DNA of 15,442 nt from an uncultured Collinsella sp. (GCA_905204635.1 CAJLAN010000015.1:1-15442), one strand, 5' to 3'; shown: positions 7,026-14,069, numbered from the stretch's first letter. Numbers and translations are program-made. Notes: generated by a model from the sequence alone, not told the origin.

Positions 7026-7791
7026 AGGCGATGATGGGGGCGATGGCGCGAATGCAGGCGTCGGCCGCCGTGAAAGTGGTGCTGTCGTCGCTGACGATAA
7101 AGATGATCTTGCCCTTAATGCCAAAGTCGCCGATCTCGCTAAAGAGCACGTAGGGCTCCTTGTCAAAGCTCGAGATGGGAAGCACGGCGGCCTTGGTGGC
7201 GCTGGTCAGCTCGTCTGCCAGCGCGTCGAGCGAGGCCCACTTGGATGTGTCCTTTACGGCAACGGGCACAGCCACACGCCCAAAGGGCATGAGATGCACG
7301 AGCGTGTTCTTGGAGATATTTGAGTTGGGGACGATGATGGTCTGCCCGCAGGCGTCCTCGATGGTCGTATGACGCCAGGTGATGTCCTGGACCACGCCCG
7401 ACACGCCACCGACTTCGATATTGTCGCCGGGCTTGATGATGCCCATAAAGGTTACCTGCATGCCGCCGATAAGGTTTGAGAGCGTGTCCTGAAAGCCGAG
7501 CGAGATGGCGATGCCGCCGACGCCAAGAGCGGCGACGAGGGCGTTTGCGTTAATGCCAAAGCAGTTGTCGAGGATAAAGCTGCCGCCGATCATCCAGATG
7601 ACGGCGCGCGCAATGTTGATGAAGATACTCGATGCCGGAAGCGGGTTGTCGTCGCGGTTGAGCAGGTGGCGCAGGGTCTTGGATACGACCTTGGTGGCGA
7701 TGGCGGTGCCTATTACCAAGATGCCGGCCCAGATGATGTTGTGGACCCACCGTTGTTCAAAGAAATGAAGAATCGGTTCAAACAATTCCAT
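7024..7791 (-). CDS. MscS-family mechanosensitive ion channel
   Basis: This is a membrane channel of the small-conductance mechanosensitive family, which releases solutes on hypo-osmotic shock. The 255-aa protein (E. coli MscS is about 286) has a span at about residues 16-36, a second at about 55-78, and the pore helix region ANALVAALGVGGIAISLGFQ (about 82-101) rich in Gly and Ala. The conserved beta-domain follows (FMGIIKPGDNIEVGG, then VPNSNISKNTLVH), then an alpha/beta tail. AGGAGG at 7802-7807 (minus strand) lies ten bases before the ATG. Only 44 bases separate the start from the nucleotidase terminator; TATCAT there is a possible -10 without a clear -35. The paralogue cannot be named. 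Confidence 0.9.
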   Translation of the reverse strand: MELFEPILHFFEQRWVHNIIWAGILVIGTAIATKVVSKTLRHLLNRDDNPLPASSIFINIARAVIWMIGGSFILDNCFGINANALVAALGVGGIAISLGFQDTLSNLIGGMQVTFMGIIKPGDNIEVGGVSGVVQDITWRHTTIEDACGQTIIVPNSNISKNTLVHLMPFGRVAVPVAVKDTSKWASLDALADELTSATKAAVLPISSFDKEPYVLFSEIGDFGIKGKIIFIVSDDSTTFTAADACIRAIAPIIA

Positions 7792-7835
7792 GTTGGGAAA
7801 ACCTCCTCATGATCGTCCAACCATGATACCCACCA

Positions 7836-7866
7836 AAAAGCCCGTCCGATCACATCGGACGGGCTT
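7836..7866 (-). terminator. Terminator after the 5'-nucleotidase gene
   Basis: The perfect 13-bp arms 7838-7850 and 7854-7866 have a 3-base loop. On the minus strand five T's in a row follow or overlap the end of the stem. It starts about 54 bases after the nucleotidase stop and separates it from the MscS-family gene. Confidence 0.88.
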
Positions 7867-7919
7867 CTGTGCTCGATATAAGGTTTGCACGGAGGGGCTG
7901 CAAGGCCCGGCGGTGTAGC

Positions 7920-9944
7920 TTAGCGGCGGCGCATCCAGATAATGCCGAGCATGATGACGATGATGCCGCCGATGAGGCATGCGCCGACCACGGCCAGCGT
8001 GCGGTCTCCCGTTGCGACAAGCTTGCCGGTTGTCTTCTTGGCGCTGGTTTTCGTGGTCGTAGTAGTCGTGCCGGGCTTGGGCGAGGGCTTAGGCGTTGGA
8101 TTCGGATTGGGTGTGGGGTCCACGGCTGCGGAGCTGAAGCTGATGGTGCCGGCGAGCCCGGCCATCTTGTTCTCCCAGTCGCTCTTCCCGATCAGCGCTC
8201 TGATCGCCGCCTCGCATGTGCCCCACTCGGTGCGCTTGGTGGCATTTGCGAAAGTGGGAAAGTCGGTCGTGTTGGTAATGATGTAGTTGTTGGTGGCGAC
8301 GGTGTAGTTCTTGGCGGGATCGAGCGTGCTGCCATCCTTGGTGAGCGTGGCGCTCACAATGCGCTTGCCTTCGGGCTGCGTCCAATCGATTGTCACGTTA
8401 ATGCCGCCAAAGGAAAGGACGCTGCCGGAGTCATCGCGCCACTTGTACTTGTCTTGCGCCTCCTGCTCGGTGTGGCCGGCTGCCACATAGGCTTGCTGAA
8501 GCTCGTAGCTGTCGTTGCAGTCGTCGCTGATCTGCAGTGAGTGCTCAAGCGCTGCGAGGAAGTTTGCGCCGGTCATGCCCCAGGTCTCCACGGTGTTGCC
8601 ATAGGGCGAGATGGCGACGACGTTGCCGGCGGTCACATCGCCCGCCGCGATGCCGCCGCGGATGCCGCCCGCGTTTTCGATGGCGAGGTCTGCGCCACAC
8701 AGGGCAAGATAGGAGCCGCAGATAACATGCCCGATGGTCTGGGCTTTGGTGGCGTCGCCCGCTTTACTGGGACGCAGATCGGTGGTGCGCACCATCTCCC
8801 AGCCATGCGTACCCGCGGCGTCCTCGCCGTAGAAATAGTTGGTGGAGGATGTGCCGAGCACCTTGTTCGATTCGCTTTCAAAGGCATCGTCGAGTGGCTT
8901 GATTTTGTTGTTGCGAACCTCGTCAAGGATGTTCTGGTTGTTAGGGTTTGCCAAAAGGTCGTTGACGTTCTTGGCGGTGTAGAGCTTCTCGTCGCTGTCG
9001 TCTGCAGGGACCGTGACCGTGTCATCGTCGGTCGTCTCGGTGCCATTCGTGTCGTACTTGTACGGAATGGAAAGCAGACCGACCTCGGCAAAGGCGCTGC
9101 CCGCCTCGACGACGCGGACCGGCTTGCCGTCGGCCCCCGTCACGTTTTCGTCTAAATTGATGTGCTCGTGGCCCGCGACCAGTGCATCGACCCCAACGAG
9201 CTTTGCAGCAAAGGTCTTGGCGTTGAGCGCGTGCGCGATGCAGATGATAACGTTGCAGCCCTCATCCTCGCGCAGTCGCTTGGCCTCGGCATTGATGGCG
9301 TCCGCCGCACCCGAGAACGACGTGCCCGCGACCAGGTCCGCGCGCAGCGAGGAGCCCAGCGACTTATCCATGGCTCCGACGACGCCGACCTTAATCTTGT
9401 AGTCAAACGTGGAACTGTCCTCGCTGTCCTCCCAGGTACGGTCGAGCGTCTTGGTGATGCTCGAGCTCCATATGCCGCTCGTAGACTTCGCGTTTGCGCA
9501 GAGCATGGCGAAAGGCGTGCCGGTGGTGCTGTAGCCGGTCATGGTGCGGAGCTTGTCCGCGCCGTAGCTCCAGTCGTGGTTGCCCGGTGTGGTCGCGTCG
9601 TAGCCGTTCGCATAAAAGGTGTCCATGAGCTCGGCGATGCTTTTGCCCTCGCTCATAGTGGCGAAGGACTGCCCGTGAAAGGTGTCGCCCGCATCGAGCA
9701 AAAGATCAGGGGCGCTGCCTTGAGCGCTATAGAGAACCGCCAGTCCGTCAAAGCCAATGGTGCCCGTGCCCTTGCTTGCGTTGTAGCTGTACTTGTAGCT
9801 GCCGTGGATGTCGTTGGTGTGCATCACGGTTACGGCGCCGTCAATAGCGGCGGGCAGGTTCCTCGCGAAAGCGAGGCTTGGGATGCCTGTGAGCGCGCCG
9901 GCAAACAACGCGGCAGCTAACGCAAGGCGGGGGAGTCTTTTCAT
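7920..9944 (-). CDS. Surface 5'-nucleotidase / 2',3'-cyclic phosphodiesterase-like protein
   Basis: An exported metallophosphatase that releases phosphate from extracellular nucleotides (UshA/YfkN type). In the 674-aa protein: a signal peptide (1-27, hydrophobic core, AFA-R cleavage); the metallophosphoesterase domain with HTNDIHG (42-48), DAGDTFHG (84-91), GNHD (121-124), H238 and GHEH (258-261); the C-terminal 5'-nucleotidase domain with IENAGGIRGGI; a Pro/Thr/Lys-rich stalk (about 605-640); LVATGD (642-647), a hydrophobic span (about 650-670) and RRR at the end. The tail looks like a sortase signal with V in place of P of LPxTG; a plain membrane anchor is the alternative. The start at 9944 is chosen for AAGGAGA just upstream and the signal peptide; the earlier in-frame ATG at 9980 lies in repeat copy 3. 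Only 23 bases separate that repeat from the start, leaving little room for a promoter. Confidence 0.92.
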   Translation of the reverse strand: MKRLPRLALAAALFAGALTGIPSLAFARNLPAAIDGAVTVMHTNDIHGSYKYSYNASKGTGTIGFDGLAVLYSAQGSAPDLLLDAGDTFHGQSFATMSEGKSIAELMDTFYANGYDATTPGNHDWSYGADKLRTMTGYSTTGTPFAMLCANAKSTSGIWSSSITKTLDRTWEDSEDSSTFDYKIKVGVVGAMDKSLGSSLRADLVAGTSFSGAADAINAEAKRLREDEGCNVIICIAHALNAKTFAAKLVGVDALVAGHEHINLDENVTGADGKPVRVVEAGSAFAEVGLLSIPYKYDTNGTETTDDDTVTVPADDSDEKLYTAKNVNDLLANPNNQNILDEVRNNKIKPLDDAFESESNKVLGTSSTNYFYGEDAAGTHGWEMVRTTDLRPSKAGDATKAQTIGHVICGSYLALCGADLAIENAGGIRGGIAAGDVTAGNVVAISPYGNTVETWGMTGANFLAALEHSLQISDDCNDSYELQQAYVAAGHTEQEAQDKYKWRDDSGSVLSFGGINVTIDWTQPEGKRIVSATLTKDGSTLDPAKNYTVATNNYIITNTTDFPTFANATKRTEWGTCEAAIRALIGKSDWENKMAGLAGTISFSSAAVDPTPNPNPTPKPSPKPGTTTTTTKTSAKKTTGKLVATGDRTLAVVGACLIGGIIVIMLGIIWMRRR

Positions 9945-9967
9945 GGCAGTCTCCTTACTCTTTAACA

Positions 9968-10008
9968 AAAACCACCACAAAGGTGCCCGTCCCCTTTGTG
10001 GTGGTTTT
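9968..10008 (-). repeat. REP-like terminator repeat, copy 3
   Basis: The 16-bp perfect arms 9968-9983 and 9993-10008 enclose a 9-base loop. On the minus strand it starts eight bases after the stop of the ABC ATPase gene (10017-10019) and is followed by a T-run. It has the same polarity and nearly the same sequence as copy 2, apart from one loop base and arm length. It doubles as the immediate upstream sequence of the 5'-nucleotidase gene. Confidence 0.82.
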
Positions 10009-10016
10009 CTAGGTCG

Positions 10017-10811
10017 TTAGCTCAGCAGCATGCGGTCGTTGGCGAGCTCGCCGCCCGAGACCTCCTCGAACTTCTGCAGCAGGTCGGCCACGGTGAGCGA
10101 CTTCTTCTCGTCGCCTGCCACGTCGTAGATTACGTGGCCCTCGTGCATCATAATCAGGCGATTGCCCAGACGGATGGCGTCATTCATGTTATGCGTGACC
10201 ATGAGCGTGGTCAGGTGGTGCTCGTCGACGATCTCTTCGGTCAGATTGAGCACCTTAGAGGCCGTCTTGGGGTCGAGCGCCGCGGTGTGCTCGTCGAGCA
10301 GCAGCAGGCGCGGCTTGGTGAGCGTGGCCATGAGCAGGGTGAGTGCCTGGCGCTGACCGCCCGAAAGCAGGCCGACCTTGGCGTTGAGGCGCGTGTCCAG
10401 ACCGAGGTCCAGGCGCTTGAGCAGCTCAACGTACTCGTCCTTCTCGGCCTTGGTGACGCCCCACGAAAGACCGCGACGCTGGCCACGGCGCTTGGCGAGG
10501 GCCAGGTTCTCGGCGATCTGCATGTCGGCTGCGGTGCCGCGCATGGGGTCCTGGAACACGCGGCCCAGGTACTTGGCACGCTGCGACTCGCTCAGGCGCG
10601 AGATATCGGTGCCGTCAAGCTCGATAACGCCCGAATCGAGCGGATACACGCCGGCGATCATGTTGAGCAGCGTGGACTTGCCGGCGCCGTTGCCGCCGAT
10701 CACGGTTACAAAGTCGCCGTCGTTAAGGGTGAGGTCGACACCGGTAAGAGCGCGCTTCTCGGTGACGGTGCCCTTGTTAAAGGTCTTTTTGACGTGCGAG
10801 AGCTTAAGCAT
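10017..10811 (-). CDS. ABC transporter ATP-binding protein
   Basis: The cytosolic ATPase of a three-part importer. The 264-aa protein has Walker A GGNGAGKST (39-47), Q-loop Q87, signature LSGGQRQA (149-156), Walker B LLLLD followed by E174 (169-174), D-loop AALD (177-180) and an H-loop VTHN (about 203). The start at 10811 is preferred: AAGGGAG lies nine bases upstream. The in-frame ATG at 10820 would abut that site, though it would add only three residues. Either start overlaps the permease stop, which suggests translational coupling. The gene ends just before REP-like repeat copy 3. It resembles ATPases paired with LivH-like permeases and PF04392-type binding proteins (for example TrpXYZ-like systems). 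Confidence 0.93.
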   Translation of the reverse strand: MLKLSHVKKTFNKGTVTEKRALTGVDLTLNDGDFVTVIGGNGAGKSTLLNMIAGVYPLDSGVIELDGTDISRLSESQRAKYLGRVFQDPMRGTAADMQIAENLALAKRRGQRRGLSWGVTKAEKDEYVELLKRLDLGLDTRLNAKVGLLSGGQRQALTLLMATLTKPRLLLLDEHTAALDPKTASKVLNLTEEIVDEHHLTTLMVTHNMNDAIRLGNRLIMMHEGHVIYDVAGDEKKSLTVADLLQKFEEVSGGELANDRMLLS

Positions 10812-11727
10812 CTGCCTCATCTCCCTTCGTGTAGGAGCTGCGGAGCTTATAACGCTCCCAAACCACGGGCACGCACAGGGCCACGGCGACGATCACGGCG
10901 GAGAGCAGCTTCATGTCGTTGGCGTCCATGCCCAACTGCAGCACGATGGCGCGGATAAGGAAGTACACCACGGAGCCAAAGACGGCGGAGGCAAGACGGA
11001 CGCTAAACTGCGTGAGACCGCCGGGCAACAGGCGGCCGAGCACCTCGCCGATAACAATGGCGGCAAGACCGATAACGATGGCGCCGGTGCCCATGCCAAT
11101 GTCGGCATACTTCTGGCTCTGGCAGATGAGTGCGCCCGAAAGGCCGATGAGGGCGTTGGAGAGCACGAGGGCGATCATCTTGGTGGAGTTGGTGTTGACG
11201 CCCAGGGCGCGGATCATGTACTCGTTGTTGCCGGTGGCGCGCAGTGCCGAGCCGATTTCGGTGCCAAAGAACCAATACAGGATGGCAACGATAGCCACGG
11301 CGAGCAAAATACCCAGGATGATGGCGACGGTGGACTGCGGCAGGCCCGTCATGTTGCTGACGGCCGAGAACACGGTGCCCTTGGCAAGAATGGGCGTATT
11401 GGACTTACCCATGATGCGCAGGTTGATGGACCACAGGCTGATCTGGGTGAGGATTCCGGCGAGGATCGCGGGAATCTCGAAGACGGTGGTCAAAATGCCC
11501 GTGCCGGCACCCGCGATGGCGCCGGCGCACATACCGGCCAGCACGGCGAGCAGCGGGTCGACGTTGTTATTGACGATGAGCACAGCGCAGACGCAGCCGC
11601 CGAGGGCAAAGCTGCCGTCGCAGGTCATATCGGGAATGTCGAGCAGGCGGAACGTGATAAACACGCCAAGCACCATAATGCCCCAGAGGACGCCCTGCGA
11701 AACGGCGCCCTGCAATGCAATGAGCAT
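10804..11727 (-). CDS. ABC transporter permease, LivH/RbsC-like family
   Basis: The membrane part of the importer. The 307-aa protein is very hydrophobic, with about eight to nine likely spans separated by short loops, and has the branched-chain amino acid/ribose permease feel (LDIPDMTCDGSFALGGC near 29-45, GSALRATGNNEYMIRALGV near 170-188, AIVIGEVLGR near 225-234). The stretch ATGNNEYMIRALG is the probable coupling region for the ATPase. AGGAGGT at 11735-11741 (minus strand) lies seven bases before the ATG. It follows the binding-protein gene after 203 bases that hold a hairpin, and overlaps the ATPase gene by eight bases. The substrate is unknown. Confidence 0.9.
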   Translation of the reverse strand: MLIALQGAVSQGVLWGIMVLGVFITFRLLDIPDMTCDGSFALGGCVCAVLIVNNNVDPLLAVLAGMCAGAIAGAGTGILTTVFEIPAILAGILTQISLWSINLRIMGKSNTPILAKGTVFSAVSNMTGLPQSTVAIILGILLAVAIVAILYWFFGTEIGSALRATGNNEYMIRALGVNTNSTKMIALVLSNALIGLSGALICQSQKYADIGMGTGAIVIGLAAIVIGEVLGRLLPGGLTQFSVRLASAVFGSVVYFLIRAIVLQLGMDANDMKLLSAVIVAVALCVPVVWERYKLRSSYTKGDEADA

Positions 11728-11831
11728 GCTTCATACCTCCTAGGATAGGGTGGACACGTGATTCACCATAATAGCGGTAACAATGCATAGAAGAGCTGCG
11801 GACAGACGTTTTGTTTTACCTGAAACAAGCA

Positions 11832-11860
11832 GGGCGGACGCCGGTCTACAGCGCCCGCCC
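11832..11860 (-). terminator. Hairpin between binding-protein and permease genes, possible attenuator
   Basis: The 10-bp GC-rich arms 11832-11841 and 11851-11860 (one G-U pair, 9-base loop) lie about 70 bases after the binding-protein stop. On the minus strand only a broken T-rich stretch (TGCTTGTTT) follows. Such leaky stops or 3'-end stabilisers are common after binding-protein genes and keep binding protein in excess over permease. That role is inferred here. The remaining gap holds TATTAT about 40 bases before the permease start, without a clear -35. Confidence 0.5.
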
Positions 11861-11930
11861 CTGTGGCTCAGATATTGAATAACGCGACTAAAGCGCGAGC
11901 ACGGGCTCTAGACGCATGCCGCGTATGGTA

Positions 11931-12911
11931 TTACGCGTCCAGAGTGGAAAGGTCGATGCCCAGCGCCTCGGCCATCTCGTCGTTCTTGACGACGACCAGG
12001 TCCTTGCTCGAGAGGTGCTTGATCGGCATGTCTTCGGGCTTGGCCTCGCCCTTCAGGATCTTAACGGCCATCTCGCCCGCGGCGTAGCCCAGGTCCTCAT
12101 AGTTGATGGAGAGGGTGAACAGGCCGCCGGCCTTACACATGCCCTCCTCGCCAGTCACGAAGGGGAGTTTGTTCTCCTTGCAGATCTGGCCGACCTGCGA
12201 GGCACCCGCGGCGATGGTGTTGTCGGTGGGGGAGTACAGCGCGTCGACCTTGCCCACGGCAGACTCGACGACGGACTGAATCTCGTTGGAGCTCGAGACG
12301 GTGAAGTCGGTGTACTCGAGGCCCAGCTTGTCGAGCTCCTTCTTGGCGGCCTTGATCTGGACGTCGGAGTTGGACTCGGCGGTGCAGTAGAGCAGGCCGA
12401 CCTTTTTAACGTCGGGCAGGACCTTCTGCATCATCTCGAGCTGCTCGGCGACCGGGGTGAGGTCGGAAGCGCCCGTGACGTTGGTGCCCGGCTTGTCGTT
12501 GTCCTGTACCAGGCCGGAGGCGGCGTAGTCGGTGATGGCGCAGCCCACGATGGGGATATCGGCCGTGGCGCCGGCGGCAGCCTGCGCGGCGGGCGTGGCG
12601 ATGGCATAAATCAGGTTGACGTTGTCGCCCACAAACTTGTCGGCAATGGACTTACACGTGGACTGGTCGTTCTGGGCGTTCTTCTGGTCGATCTTGACCT
12701 TAAGGCCGCTCTCCTTGATGGCCTTGACAAAGCCGTCGTTGGCGGCATCGAGTGCGGAGTGCTCGGTGAGCTGCAGAACGCCGATGGTGTAGTCGGAACC
12801 GGCGGCAGCAGAGCCGGAACCAGAGTTGCCGCCGCATCCGGCGAGCGGGGCGAGCGCGAGCAGGCCGGCGGAGACCAGAAGGCTCCTGCGGCTGATGGTG
12901 ATGTCCTTCAT
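11931..12911 (-). CDS. ABC transporter substrate-binding lipoprotein (PF04392-like), Tat-type signal
   Basis: The extracellular solute-binding lipoprotein of the importer. The 326-aa protein begins with a twin-arginine signal (SRRSLL, residues 7-12), a hydrophobic stretch and the lipobox LAGC with C26 as lipidation site, then a Gly/Ser linker. The mature part fits the ABC_sub_bind family: YTIGVLQLTEHSALD at the start, IPIVGCAITDYAASGL, NVTGASDLTPV, KKVGLLYC, ALYSPTDNTIAA and a C-terminal GLFTLSINYEDLGYAAGEMA. Start 12911 is chosen because GGGGG lies seven bases upstream and gives a proper signal peptide; the longer frame to 12959 adds 16 unlikely residues. Related systems carry tryptophan or other small amines, but the ligand here is not readable. 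Confidence 0.9.
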   Translation of the reverse strand: MKDITISRRSLLVSAGLLALAPLAGCGGNSGSGSAAAGSDYTIGVLQLTEHSALDAANDGFVKAIKESGLKVKIDQKNAQNDQSTCKSIADKFVGDNVNLIYAIATPAAQAAAGATADIPIVGCAITDYAASGLVQDNDKPGTNVTGASDLTPVAEQLEMMQKVLPDVKKVGLLYCTAESNSDVQIKAAKKELDKLGLEYTDFTVSSSNEIQSVVESAVGKVDALYSPTDNTIAAGASQVGQICKENKLPFVTGEEGMCKAGGLFTLSINYEDLGYAAGEMAVKILKGEAKPEDMPIKHLSSKDLVVVKNDEMAEALGIDLSTLDA

Positions 12912-12946
12912 ATCATTACCCCCAGTATAAAAATGGCTGGAAACAC

Positions 12947-12965
12947 TGCACTGGGACAAAGTGCA
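12947..12965. promoter_or_regulatory. Palindrome at the start of the ABC operon, candidate operator
   Basis: TGCAC (12947-12951) and GTGCA (12961-12965) are inverted repeats around a 9-base centre, and CAC/GTG continue outside with a one-base offset. It lies just downstream of the candidate -10 at 12972-12977, near where transcription of the binding-protein gene would start, so a repressor site is plausible. Confidence 0.35.
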
Positions 12966-12971
12966 AGTGGA

Positions 12972-13002
12972 ACTATAGTAGCGCTGATGTCCATTTTTAC
13001 AA
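12972..13002 (-). promoter_or_regulatory. Candidate promoter for the ABC operon
   Basis: On the minus strand, TTGTAA (12997-13002, 4/6 match to -35) and TATAGT (12972-12977, 5/6 match to -10) are 19 bases apart, slightly long. A TATACT nearer the gene has no -35 partner. The binding-protein start is about 60 bases downstream. Confidence 0.35.
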
Positions 13003-13071
13003 CAGCCTGGCGGGTTTTTTAATACAGAATCGGATGGGCGGTACGGGTAGTCGAATGGGCGGCGGAGGGTC

Positions 13072-13857
13072 TTATGCGGCGGAGGAGGCGTCGTCCTCGT
13101 CCAGGGCGGCGAAGAGCTTCTTGCCGTCGAGCAGGCGCGTGCTGACGTTTCTCATACGGGCGATCTCGACGGTGCGCAGCGTATCGTCGGTGCCTCGGGC
13201 GTCGTAGACCGTTCCCAGCAGATACGAGATGCCATCGCGCTGCCTGATGGCAAAGGGACGGAGTGTCATCCGTGCTGCTTCGGTTTCGCCACGCGTCGTG
13301 ACGCTCGAAATATCAAAACTCACCGTGGTTCCGTGGTCGATGGCCTGCTCGACGAGCTCGCACGTGTCGATGCGCTTGATGGGCGTGCGTGTTGCCTTGG
13401 TAGCCTTGCTGCCTGCGCTTGGAGCGGGTTCGGGTGTATCGAGGTAGCCGCGAACGTCGGCGCTCGCCATGGCAACTAAGTGCTGCGCCATGCTCTTGCG
13501 GATAGCGATAGGCGTGGAGCGGTTGCGCATGACCATACCGTGGAGCCGGATGATCTCTTCATCGGTGAGCGGGCGGGTAAGAAGTTTGTAGCCCACGCCG
13601 CGTTTGTACTCAATTTCGTATCCGGCATGGCGAAGCGCGGAGATGGCGGTGTAGATGCTGCGCCGCGCCGCCGAGATGGGCATGCGGGCGGGGTCGTCGG
13701 GATGGGCGAGGCGCCGGATCAACTCATCGGAAAGCATGGCCTTGTCCTCGCCGGTGTTTTCGCTTAAGAGTTGCAGGATGCGAACGGCGCGATAGGCTGC
13801 CATCGAGGCGGCGCCTCTAGTCGTGGTGTCGTAGGTTTCAACAGCGGCTTCGGTCAT
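13072..13857 (-). CDS. WYL-domain-type transcriptional regulator
   Basis: A probable DNA-binding regulator. In the 261-aa protein, residues 15-95 form a winged helix-turn-helix region (AYRAVRILQLLSE, then ARRSIYTAISALRHAGYEIEYKRGVGYKL), as in DeoR/HTH_11 regulators. A linker and a basic Ala/Thr/Lys stretch follow (about 145-165). The C-terminal part looks like a WYL domain: TVSFDISS, MTLRPFAIRQRDGISYLLG, then TVEIARMRNV. The exact W-Y-L triad is not kept (SYL). The start at 13857 is used because AAAGGA (13868-13873, minus strand) is ten bases away; the GTG at 13866 would be one base away. The ribosome binding site is inside an inverted repeat. It sits between the ABC operon and asnS on the same strand; its targets are unknown. 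Confidence 0.8.
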   Translation of the reverse strand: MTEAAVETYDTTTRGAASMAAYRAVRILQLLSENTGEDKAMLSDELIRRLAHPDDPARMPISAARRSIYTAISALRHAGYEIEYKRGVGYKLLTRPLTDEEIIRLHGMVMRNRSTPIAIRKSMAQHLVAMASADVRGYLDTPEPAPSAGSKATKATRTPIKRIDTCELVEQAIDHGTTVSFDISSVTTRGETEAARMTLRPFAIRQRDGISYLLGTVYDARGTDDTLRTVEIARMRNVSTRLLDGKKLFAALDEDDASSAA

Positions 13858-13861
13858 GGTG

Positions 13862-13912
13862 CCCACGTCCTTTCCGTTTTGGGTGGCGACGGTATGGAGC
13901 CTAGGACGTGGG
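13862..13912 (-). promoter_or_regulatory. Inverted repeat that would hide the WYL-gene ribosome binding site
   Basis: CCCACGTCCT (13862-13871) and AGGACGTGGG (13903-13912) are exact reverse complements with a 31-base spacer. In the minus-strand transcript the downstream arm contains the AGGA of the ribosome binding site and ends six bases... before the ATG region, so pairing would block translation. Alternatively it is a DNA operator; the arm centres are 41 bp apart, close to four helical turns. The arms are seen directly; the role is inferred. Confidence 0.45.
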
Positions 13913-13974
13913 GCTTTCCCAGGGGCGCAGGGCGCTCTGGGCGGTCGGTAGTCGTCGGCAAACGGCGGGTCGAG

Positions 13975-14037
13975 TTTTCAACAGCCCTGCTCAACTGACC
14001 AAAAACTTGCCAAAAGCTTGACGGATGCTGTTGAAAA
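13975..14037. repeat. Inverted repeat upstream of the WYL gene
   Basis: TTTTCAACAGC (13975-13985) and GCTGTTGAAAA (14027-14037) are exact reverse complements, with centres 52 bp apart. A related TTTTTACAACAGCC lies at 12994-13007 in front of the ABC operon. The second arm overlaps the T-run of the asnS terminator. It may be a paired binding site, or the TTGAAA cores may be -35 boxes. Confidence 0.35.
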
Positions 14038-14069
14038 AAGCGTCTCTCGACCGATATCGAGAGACGCTT
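14034..14069 (-). terminator. Terminator after asnS
   Basis: The perfect 13-bp arms 14038-14050 and 14057-14069 have a 6-base loop. On the minus strand the stem ends in six T's. It lies about 47 bases after the asnS stop and separates asnS from the WYL gene. Confidence 0.92.

Noticed and set aside
7869..9920. Several plus-strand frames opposite the 5'-nucleotidase
   Set aside because: The minus-strand frame carries all enzyme motifs, signal peptide and tail; the plus-strand frames show no family features.
9945..9980. N-terminal extension of the nucleotidase starting in the repeat
   Set aside because: It would place 12 residues encoded by repeat copy 3 before the signal peptide; AAGGAGA precedes the ATG at 9944.
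4271..10008. CRISPR array from the three similar repeats
   Set aside because: The copies are kilobases apart, are hairpins tied to gene ends and have no regular spacers.
13031..13066. Two similar GATGGGCGG / GAATGGGCGG stretches after the WYL stop
   Set aside because: Short, GC-rich and imperfect; not enough to call a repeat or site.
12912..13071. T-box or riboswitch in front of the ABC operon
   Set aside because: The leader is short, with no T-box sequence, no terminator/antiterminator pair and no recognisable aptamer.
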